DNA from: Enoplosus armatus
Lineage: Eukaryota > Chordata > Actinopteri > Centrarchiformes > Enoplosidae
NCBI RefSeq assembly: GCF_043641665.1
Contig: NC_092197.1
Coordinates: 19,349,857-19,413,856 of the forward strand
Direction: 5' to 3'
Length of the DNA stretch: 64,000 bases
The translations under genes and the position numbers were made by a program. This document shows positions 51,781 to 64,000 of this stretch, piece by piece; position 1 is the first letter of the stretch; each line of letters opens with the position of its first letter. Under the pieces are notes generated by a model, which ran no database searches, was not told where the DNA came from, and saw only the letters and a list, made by a program, of their open reading frames with translations.

Positions 51781-52481
51781 AGTTTGTAACATTTAATTAA
51801 TACATTCTGTTAGAAGACGACTTTTTTTTTTTTCTCCTAAAACCTTTTTTGGATGAGAAATATTAACGAAAAATCAAGTGATAATGTCACAAAAATGCAA
51901 TCAATTTGGTCAGGAGATCGGCTTTTTCAAAATCAAATTAGCATTAAAAAACCTGACCTGATCGAGAAAAATGGATGTCATTGTTGGATTCAGCGGTGCA
52001 AAATGGTCCTAATTCAGTTGAAAAAACATAGTATTACATTAGTATAATATCATAACGTCAGTATGATAGGATCGTGTTCGTATAATATAAATATATTATA
52101 TATCAAGGGACCATCTTGGTCCCCTCCGCTATTCACCCAGATGTCTCCGCAGAGATAGGGGAGAGTCAAGTTAGCTCGTAATGAATAAACCCACATTTTC
52201 TGTTTCAAACTTCAGCACTGGCTGCTGAGCTTTCTCTCCCAGAATTAAGCCTTCCTTTTTCTTCTCGGCGTCTTTTAAGTTTATTGCAGCTGCACAACCG
52301 CATGACTTCGTGTCACTCGGGTTTAACAGGAATGTGGACAAAGTGACCGGGGAGCATCACGGCTCTTGACAGGAAGAGTCCAAGAAGGAAGATGTTGCTT
52401 TAATAACTGTCAAGACGCAGAGTTCATCAGAGCAGCTGGCTGAACTGCTACATCAGTCAGCCTGAGTGTCATTGCTGCCTG

Positions 52482-52514
<33 letters not shown>

Positions 52515-53279
52515 GTCTCTCTCTCTCTCCCTTGTCTGTCTCCTTCCACTGTCGCATTCAACAGCACGACGGATCACTATTAAGCAAGGAAACACAGCGT
52601 AATGCGCCAGTCGGTGTCCTCGCATTTTCTCTCGGTGGCACTATTTGGCAGAGCGCGGCAGGGGCGGGGAGAGAGAGTGAGAAGTGTCACGCTCGCAGCA
52701 CTGCGGCCGGAAGTGAGGCGGTGACGAAAAATAAGAGCTGCGTGATCGACTCTCATGTTGCAATCCTTCGTGGTATAATCCTTTTTTTGCTTGAGCCATC
52801 AAGTTGGCAATAAGTATGAAGTAAATGATGTCAATAAGAAATTAATTAAAAAGACAAATATAAAGTGTGTATGAAAATAAAACAAAAAAAAACATGATAT
52901 CACAGTTCTTAACGATAGAGATACTTTTTTTTTTATTATAGTGTAATTTCAATCCATTGATAAAATGAATCACATGTTCTACGCTTCCATACAATCATCA
53001 CTGTATTTATATTTTTCCACTGCGTTGTCTCTCCTTATCTCATCTCTGCAAAGAAGACAAAAGCTCTTAATGGGGTTGCTAATGTTAGCTGCACATTGCA
53101 CCTGGCTCCTGGCTAGGCCGTGCGAAGACATTTTTTTTAGGCGACCAAAATGTTGCATTTAACGTTCCGATGAAAACACATTGCGAAAGGGTCAAAGTTC
53201 GAAGACGAAAACACGGATGGCTATTTCAATGTACACATAGCCATGCTACACCGTGTTAGCCAACCCCTGAAGCAGACCC

Positions 53280-53560
53280 TGCTTTATGGTTTAAATGACT
53301 CTAAATGGGTCCATTTACAAAATGAACATCATGCTGTATTGAAGAAGACTTCAAACTAGCGACTGAGACCAGAAACTTAACAGGAAAATGTTTACCGAGG
53401 CAATAAATCAAGTGAGAAGTAGGGCCATTTTCTCATAGACTTCCATACAATCGAACTTATTTTCGCCCCCCCCCCCGCTGGCCATTAAAAAGAATGCAAG
53501 TTTAAGGCTTCGCTTCCGCGTTGGCTTCACTTTTCAGAGCCGGAGGTCGGTGCTTGGGCT
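53280..53560 (+). repeat. Dispersed teleost repeat, copy 2
   Basis: It contains TGTATTGAAGAAGACTTC, AATAAATCAAGTGAGAAG, TCTCATAGACTTCC and TTGGCTTCACTTTTCAGAGC blocks, recognisable as a dispersed repeat in percomorph genomes. It is related to the reverse-oriented copy at 2480-2640 and lies just upstream of the putative spin1 first exon. Confidence 0.7.
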
Positions 53561-53769
53561 TATGGCAGGCGCTGGCGCATTTATTGTGAAAGGCTTCACC
53601 GGACGTCTTCGCGTTTAATCGCGCCCAGCTTAACTTTCCGAGGTGAGATGGCCGTGGAGTCTCTGCTGGTTCCCGTGAAGTCGAGACGGGCTCTGTGGAC
53701 AGACGAGCAGGAGGCGAGAAAACCCGCCGCAGTCCGCTCAGACCTCCGTTTTAAAAAAGTAATAACGGT
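53560..53769 (+). promoter_or_regulatory. Candidate promoter and untranslated first exon of spin1
   Basis: A GC- and CpG-richer stretch ends at a strong donor, AACG followed by GTAAGG, at 53769/53770. It is on the spin1 strand, 3 kb upstream of the coding start, and vertebrate spin1 has untranslated leader exons. It contains a short open frame starting at 53648 (MAVESLLVPVKSRRALW...), whose reality is unknown. Assignment rests on position and donor only. Confidence 0.35.
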
Positions 53770-54586
53770 AAGGCAGAAACAAACGTGCACCTGTCTGTTA
53801 GCTCGCTAGTCAGCCCGCAGGTAAACGGCCAAAAACAACACACACTGAGCGCTCGTTTTGTCGGTGGCGTTCTCCCGCCGACGGTTGGTCTGGCGGGGGA
53901 GGGGCGGGGGACGCAGCAGCAGCAGCAGCAGCAGACAGCCAGCCAGAGACCTAAGCCAGTCTGCTGCTCTCTCTCTGTCTGGGATATTTCTGCCTTTTCC
54001 GCAGAAGTGCCGTCGGACACTCCCTCCGTTGTCCACTTGTCTGTATGCCCCTCTTTTCCGCCCCCCTCTCCCCCCCCCCCCAGATATTGGGCTGTAAATA
54101 ATAGTAGCAACATGGCTGACGCTGGCCCTGCAGAACCTGCTTGGTCGTTTGTCAGTGCAGATGATGACTGTATAATTATTTATTTATTTATTTATTTTTA
54201 ACATAGCCAGTTAGCTAGGTGGTGGTCAAAACTAGCATTCTCATTCACACTAACAGCAGGGGGTGGGGGGCGGTGAAGAAACGCGGCTAAAACAGCTGTC
54301 AAAGTGCAGATGGAAAGCAGTAAAAACCTTGATTTTTAACACGAGGTCTGGTTTGGCACAGCCTTCCGCAGATGTATTTGCTGCATTTTCTCATTCAATG
54401 AAGTAATAAAAACCTGTGCAGCCCAAAGGAATTTATTTTGTTGTTGTTGTTGTTGTTGTTGTTGTTGAAACTGAATTTGAAATCTCAGTCTCCTGATAGC
54501 TGTGCCCCCCTTTTCCACCTTGTAACCAAACTAAAGCTCACCTCCCACTGAACAAGAACTGAAGATTAGAGCAGCAAAAGTTCACA

Positions 54587-54590
<4 letters not shown>

Positions 54591-54654
<64 letters not shown>
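54591..54654 (+). repeat. (TG)n followed by G17
   Basis: About 24 TG units run straight into a run of about 17 G, upstream of spin1. Confidence 0.95.
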
Positions 54655-56832
54655 TGTTGTTGTTGTTGTTTTATGTCTACTTGAGGCACCCAAAACTGTA
54701 TCATTTCAACACATCTGCAGCACATCTGTCTCACCACGTCGTGAAAGTTTCGTTTTCTTCAGAGCCACAGTTCACACAAATCACAATGAAATCACGCCGA
54801 CACTTAAGCTCCTGGTTTTTGGCTTTTCTCTTCAGAAGGTTTTTCGAGATATCCGCCCCGGTGCAATGGAGACGTTTGGGATGACCACAGCGTTGGGGAA
54901 AATGAAAAACATTTTGGAATAGATTACAATAGATGGAACTGGTGAAGGTGAGGGTCTCTTGACAGAACGGAGGGGGGCAGCCAGCCGAAGGCATCCATAG
55001 CTATTTGTCAGTGGCGGTAACGTAAAACTTTGAGCTGGCAAATGTGTGTTTCTGATATCTTTTTGGTGTAGAGTTTTCTGTGTCCACGCGTCGCTGGCCT
55101 TCCAGTCACCTGGAAAGGAATAAAGCAGAGACATACTAGTAGCTTGGGGTGTTTCGGGTTGGGCTTGGGTGTCGGATTTGGCTGTACGCCGGCCGGGGCT
55201 CAGTCAAGCCGGGCCTTGAAGTCGTGGGTATGGGCCTGGTATGTCTGTCTACAAAGTAGCCGTAGCATAGCTGTCCCCACGAACTTGTCCTGTTCTTATT
55301 TTCACTCTTGTTGACGACCTTTAACTTGTCATTTTCTCAGTGTTCCTTTACATTTATAACCGTGGTCGGCAGATTTCTTTCGGTGAGATTCTCGGGGGGG
55401 GGGGGACACTGAGCAGTTAGGGAGTGTCAGATGTGTTACATGACACTCCTCCTGCAGATAAATAATACACACTGCAGGCCTTCCTCACGGGCTCAACTGA
55501 TCAATAATTGAGGTCTCATGTTCAGGACATGAAACCTTTTTTTTTACTGTTATTTGTTAGTTATGTATTTATTTTTCTTGTTGTTGCAAATGAGCAGCCT
55601 GAATCCTGACAACCCAGAAAACTGCTAAACATCTCATCAAGGCTCCTGAATACTGGAGACCGGCTAAACACTGCTGAACCGCTGCGTTTATCTTTCACTT
55701 TGTGGAACTCGTCTGCGCGTTCAGATGATGAAAGGGTTGCGTAGACTCGCACTGGTGGCACTGATCGACAGGAAGTCTCTGTGCTAAGCTAACGGTACGA
55801 TGCTAAATCAACACCCTCGTCAAGACATTGTGAGTCACAGTCAACACGGCAAACGTGGTGGTGATCTCTGTCAGCGGTTTGACAGACACTACATGAGGCC
55901 TGGTGATGTTGTTGTTGTTGTAATTCCAGCTTGTCACCAGTAGAGGCCAGCAAAGGTCACAAGTTCTCTGATTCCAGCTCAGCAGTGTAGCATCCATGGG
56001 CAGATGGGGTTTTTGTGTTTTTTGGGGCTAGTAGTCATTTTGTTATTCAATCAATCAATCAATCAATCACGTTGATTTGTCACATGTAATCATATAAGGT
56101 ACAATCACAGTTCCTTCAATTTGTGCATTAAAAAGAATTTAGCCTTATTCTTGCAGCGCCACCGAGTCAGTGTGCAGCTTCCAGGTCAGGCCCTCGGATG
56201 ATGTGGACACCAAGGTACTTGAAGGCGTCACAGTGAGGTGTGCAGGGAGCAATCTCACATAGCTCCCTTTCTTGTCCAGGCGAGGTGGGGTGGTGTGGTG
56301 TGGGGGATGTGTGCTATGGGGTCTTCCGTTGATCGGTTGGGACGGCAGGCGAACTGTAGTGGGTCCAGCGCGCTGGGCTAGTGAGGAGCAGATGTAATCC
56401 AAAGCATTTCATCCCTACCGAGGCGAGTGCCACTGGGCGTTAGTGACTCAGGCAGGCTGCTCTTAGTTTCTTTGGCACAGGAATGATGGTGGACTTCTTG
56501 AAATGTGGGTGTGACAGACTGAGCCAGGGGCAGGTGGAACATCGACGTGGCGCTAGTTAGTCAGCACATAGTTTGAGGACCCGCCCACTGACACCGTCTG
56601 GTCCTGCTGATTTCTTGGTGTGTTCACACGTTTGAAGGCCCTCCTGAGGTCACACTCAGACCACCCTCCCCCCCCCCATCCATCAACCTCTGCTTCAGCT
56701 GTTTTTGTTCCCCTCACACGAGATGACGTGTTCTCTGTTGTTGTTTTTTTTCTCCTGTTGTTTCAGCCCTGGACGGGTTTGTGCTGTAGCGGTGTGGCCG
56801 GGCAGCCTGGCTGCCCCCCAGCCTCCAGATGA

Positions 56833-59818
<2,986 letters not shown>

Positions 59819-62800
59819 GACTTTGTGGACGTCCCGAGCCCCTCCCACATGACAGAAGCAAAATGCGGCACGTGCCGAAGCATCTGAAGCATTTGATCCT
59901 CAGACCATCAAAGACAAAAAAAAAACGAAGACTTGGAAAAAAAGAATTCTCACAACGGAAAAAGACGGGATGGATACTTTTTGAGAAGTGTCTTGTTTCT
60001 GTGTCTGGGATCATCCAGCTCCATGACCTTCTTAAACCCTTCAAATAAAAAAAAAAGGTCCATAATTTCATGTTATGCTCACCCAAAACATTTTGAATAC
60101 CCCGTAATACCTTTCTGTAAAAAAGGAAAAGCGTCCAAAAATTCTCTTGTACTCTAGAAAGAGTAACTAAACCTTCAAATTAATTTTCAGTGTCTGAGTT
60201 CACCCGTTGGGCTGGCAGAAGAAAGTCTTGGTCTTGGTCATGTGGAGTTTGATAGTAGCCAACTCTTCCGCGCGAAAGGACAAGGGAGCAAGTTAAGGAC
60301 ATGTGAACATCACTGGGCGTTCTCTCTGGAGTTGCTGGCAGCGTGGAAACTCAACTGAAAGTCTTCAAAGAGTTCTTGTCATGTTTCCAACGCAGACTCC
60401 CAGCGAAGAGGTGAGCGAAGTCTGGAGTTGGTTGGTGGAACGGACTTTAAAAAAGGAAGACTTGGAGATTCTTGGATTCTTGGGCCGGATGAACCAACGA
60501 TCGCGGTCACGACGGCGGAAGAGCTGGTGTTTGGTTTTGGACCGGTGTTGTTGATTAGTTCTGTAATCCTCGTCATCTTTCTCAACCAACGACGACTGGC
60601 ATCACAACCGGTATGGAAGGCCATTTCTGCCATGGAAAGAAATGAGCAGATGGATAATTAGTAATGACAAAACAAGAATACTCATGGTAAGTCAAAATGC
60701 TTGACTTTCTAAATCAAAATGATGAGATTCCCAGTCAAAAGAATCTCATAATTTAGCAAATCAAAGTTTTTACTAACAGTCAAGTCTTAATTTTGATTTA
60801 CTATCTCATAATTATGACTCAATATTTTATTTCAATTTTAACTAAAAATCTCATAAATAATAATTTGGCATTACTTTGTAGAACCTTTTTAATTCATGTC
60901 ATTACATTGACTTAGACTCATAATTTAGCATTAGTATGTCAAAGGTCTCTTGTCATCATTTAGATTTTTAAAAAGAGTAATTACTTTTGACTTATTAACT
61001 CATAATTCTGATTTACCAAAAGGATTTTAATGCTGGTCGTGCCTAACATAGGCTGAAATGGGCTTCCATATGACTGAGATCCATAAGACGGGAAACAAAA
61101 GAAACTGGTCCCAGTCTAACCTCAAAGTAAGACTTTCTAAAGTCTTGGAAACCTAAGGGGCAAAAAAAAAACAACCAATCAAAAAACCTTTAACCTTTAA
61201 CCCCAGGTCACACACAAGGCGACACACTTTGGAAATATCCCCAAAACATCATTTATGGCCCTTTTTGTTTGAATGAAGGTCAATTGGAGTGGGATTGCTG
61301 TTTTCCGGTTGTTGTATAGAACAAAACAAGACAGATTTCTTCCTCATATATTGTGCTACTCACACAGGCTCCATTTCATCAACTTCAACTGAATATTAAT
61401 GAAGAGAGTCAGCAAATTCTCGTCTGCAGTTAAAAACTGTGATTTAAAAAAAAAGAAAAAAAAAAAAAAGATGGGGGCTTTTATTTTTGCTTTTGTTATT
61501 GCCAAAACCCCCATCCTGTAGTGCAGTTGTTTTGATGTTGAAGACGATCTGACAGCTTTTTCTCGTGATTTCACTAAAGCCTTTGGATTTGCTCTCGTGT
61601 TGTCTTTTCTAAGTCATCAATGAAGGATTAAAAGGACGAAGAAACGCAACTGAAACTCGGCCAAAGCCCTTTTCTGTCCTTGGCAGTTTTGTCGGTCCGT
61701 AACACGAACCCCTGGATCTGCGTTTCCTTGGGTGGTTCTTGCTCCATTTGAACTTTGAAGACAGTGGTGGGATTCCAGTTGTCTCAATTTGTTTGTTTGA
61801 GGGTGCGGATGACGTGGTTTAATGCACCTTAAAATCCCGGGGGTGGAGAAGAATATTCCATGGACTGCTCATGGGTATGTTGGACTTGTCACCAGAAGCT
61901 ACGAGAGAAACAAATCTACTGTAGCGATACAGTGCAAAACTACCCTGGCTTGGTTTTTACGCACAAACCAAAAGATTTTGGACTCCTCATGGTGTTGAGA
62001 TCCGACGCTCTCCGGGACGACTGAAGAAACACGTTCCTGTCCGTGACATGGTCCGGTCTGCTCCACAGCATGTATGCAGTAAGAGAGGACACAGTCAGTT
62101 GTGTTTAGTATATGAAGACATTACCAACCAGTGATGGTTTAAATTTCCTTTTTCACAAATGTGCTTTTTCATTTTATTTGGATTTACTCGAGACTGAAGG
62201 TTCGCCATAAGCGTGTGTCCTGTACTGATTTGAAGTATTTAAGCGAAATTTGCAATTTGAATATAGTGGGAGGGTTAGGATTGAGCCGTTTATACTGGCA
62301 CGTGACTGATATCCCAAATGAAGGTGCCGTTTTCAGTATTTTTGGAATACAAGAATGGAAAACAATCCTCCGAAGAGTCTTTAGAAAAATCGAAAGACCA
62401 TTGATGACGACGGTGGGGGCAGTTTGAGAGCTCGTTTGTTTCCTTGAAGGATAATTCCAACTTATTACAACATATGTTCAGTGTGTTTTTGTAAATGAAA
62501 CGGGCCAATATTTCTCAATTATGCAAAAGTGTTGATTTCCCATTTATGACCCCCGACTTTTGGGATTGAAAAAAAAAAAAAAAGATGGATTGGACCTTTG
62601 AGCACTTAACGCTGCCAGTAAATGTTTACTGTCATTTTGTCCCCCCCCCCCCCAAAACCAGTGAACGCGTGAAGCAACTGTGGAGTGAATGTAAAATGAG
62701 AACAGGAGCCAGTAATGTATGAAGAACCTTCAGTCTGTGTACTTCCTGTGATGTAGTGAGTCGCCGAGGCAGCTTACAGCTCTTATTGTAACCGCACTTA

Positions 62801-64000
62801 AAAAAAAAAAAGAGAGAGAGAGACACTCTCCCAGAGATCTGTAGGTTTCTGCACGTGTATATCTGTTTTGTTTTTCATTACTGAGAAGTAAGATGGTGAT
62901 CATCTCAACAGGAGCTATTATTAATGAGTTAATGAGATAGCGACGTGATTCGCAGCGAGGTCATGTCCAATGCGGTCAGTTCATTTCACTGTTCTAATGA
63001 CAAAGAGATTATTGTTGCCGTTTGAAAATGACGTGGGCCTTCTATCATCCTTCTGCCTTGTATCGTTTTGTTTTTGTATGTTTTAAAATGTACGTTAATA
63101 ATTTTTATTGTCAATGGAAAACCTGACACGGCGTGCTTTGTTTTCTTTCCCAGCGTGGTTCACTTTTTGGTATTTGACATCTGAGACTGTTCTGTCGATG
63201 TGAACAGGTGGGTGGGTGGGTGGGTAGGTGGTTGGGGGGGGTGGGGGGTGTACCTCGCTCAGTTTTTTTAATGACCACATTCAAATTGGCTTGATGTGTC
63301 ATTAATGTATTTGTTAAAACTCGCAAATATCGAATATCGGCCTCAAAAATTAAGCAGCAGTCGCGCTCTTCTTCCAAACCTTTGGAGAAAAGGAAAAGTG
63401 GCCTTGTGCATCAAACATGCCGAATGTTTCATTCAGCTTCCTATTGGGCCAAAACAGACTACTGTTAAAAGAGTTGTTCCAGTTTGCGATGAGGTGAGAG
63501 GACTGATATCAATCCCTCTGTGCGTTCGAGGGAAATCCACCAATTTTCCGCATTTGTTTACAGGTGTTGGGGAGTAGCGCTGCATAAAAAAAAAAAGCTA
63601 TATGAAGCCTCCTGTGGCTCCAGAGGGAGCTGTGTGAAGTCGGATAATGTCCTCACGTGATGTCACCTGAGTCGGCGTCGGTTGGCGCTGAAGACTTCCC
63701 AAGTTTGAAAATGAAGATAAAAAAAAAAAAAAATCTGGGGGTTGTGGGGTTAAGAGAGAAGTGAGCTCACCGACGTCTGTAGCCCGCACCTCATCTCCGC
63801 TCGAGGCCAGCGGCTTGGCGGGGGGGGGGGTAATGTAGGTGCCAGCTTTTGACAATAAAAAAAAAGACAATATCTCGGGATCAATTTTGATCAGTTTTTT
63901 TTTTTTTTTAAACTGCCCATCGTGACTCCAGCAACGTTCTGCAGTAGGAGTCAACAGTCCATACAATAGTCGGACTGGCCGTGACAATTGGGGCCGATGC
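59819..64000. other. spin1 3' UTR and downstream sequence
   Basis: The 3' UTR begins at 59819. An AATAAA occurs at 60044-60049, but vertebrate spin1 mRNAs have long 3' UTRs, so much of the AT-rich sequence to about 63100 may still be transcribed. Short tracts: (GAGA) near 62813-62821, GTGGGTGG near 63208-63230, poly-C at 62641-62653. No further gene was recognised to the right edge. Confidence 0.5.
60044..60049 (+). promoter_or_regulatory. Possible proximal polyadenylation signal of spin1
   Basis: AATAAA 226 nt after the spin1 stop codon, followed by an A run. It could be a proximal site; more distal sites are likely. Confidence 0.4.

Larger units (their letters stand above)
51257..52018. 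repeat. Imperfect inverted arms flanking the Cys-rich frame
   Basis: The 66-nt segments 51257-51322 and 51953-52018 are imperfect reverse complements of each other (shared GCTGAATCCAA, ATCAGGTCA and TTAGGA blocks). Read outward, the minus strand of the left arm and the plus strand of the right arm both encode a DLIE-x-N-x-C-x2-WIQR-type peptide. The arms enclose the Cys-rich frame, so the whole looks like one repeat unit. Confidence 0.7.
50427..56832. other. Interval between the kelch gene and the spin1 start codon
   Basis: It holds a Cys-rich degenerate element (51237-52047), a dispersed teleost repeat (about 53280-53560), a possible untranslated first exon of spin1 ending at a GTAAGG donor at 53770, a (GTT)n tract at 54440-54468 and a (TG)n/G17 tract at 54591-54654. 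No other coding exon could be supported. Confidence 0.55.

Noticed and set aside
62161..62427. Plus-strand open frame of 88 codons downstream of spin1
   Set aside because: AT-rich presumed 3' UTR, no motif, no splice or start context.

Overview
This window is nuclear DNA of a ray-finned, probably percomorph, fish. The evidence is protein-coding genes split into many short exons with GT-AG introns, teleost-type repeats (an L2-type LINE 3' end with a TTCTGA tail, a hAT-type non-autonomous element, a tRNA-derived SINE head with an AATAAAGGCA tail) and a very high density of (CA/TG)n, (GA)n and poly-G/C tracts. There are no operons, CRISPR arrays or bacterial signals. Most open frames in the window come from microsatellites.

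Layout, left to right. (1) 1-20464, minus strand: the first two coding exons of a Shroom-family gene, which together encode the PDZ domain. The rest of the gene lies beyond the left edge, and its introns are full of repeats. (2) 24454-28716, minus strand: a seven-exon gene for a 643-residue protein with three MADF (Myb/SANT-like) domains in a row. Each domain is built from the same three-exon module, and the C-terminus is BESS-like. (3) 32360-40308, minus strand: mfsd14b, a 12-exon major facilitator transporter gene predicted to encode 509 residues. (4) 40645-42368: a hAT-like element and a 5'-truncated, frame-broken L2-type retrotransposon between two divergent genes. (5) 44858-50226, plus strand: an 18-exon gene for a 508-residue protein with six kelch motifs and a C-terminal coiled coil. 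An intron-containing tRNA-Ile(UAU) gene sits inside its intron 14. (6) 51237-52047: a degenerate repeat unit of unknown class with a Cys-rich reading frame, a perfect 26-bp fold-back and inverted flanking arms. (7) 56833-59818, plus strand: spin1 (spindlin-1), six coding exons, 259 residues, with an 87-bp minisatellite in intron 4.

CDS structures for genes 2, 3, 5 and 7 were assembled by hand from splice sites, and reading phase is preserved at every junction. The genes do not form one pathway. They cover cytoskeletal scaffolding (Shroom), DNA binding (MADF), membrane transport (Mfsd14b), an unassigned kelch/coiled-coil protein and histone-mark reading (Spin1). mfsd14b and spin1 orthologues are both on human 9q22, so that part looks like conserved linkage. 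The observations I rate highest are the tandem MADF exon-module duplication, the inverted-arm Cys-rich element, the intronic tRNA gene, and dinucleotide repeats lying against splice sites at many introns.
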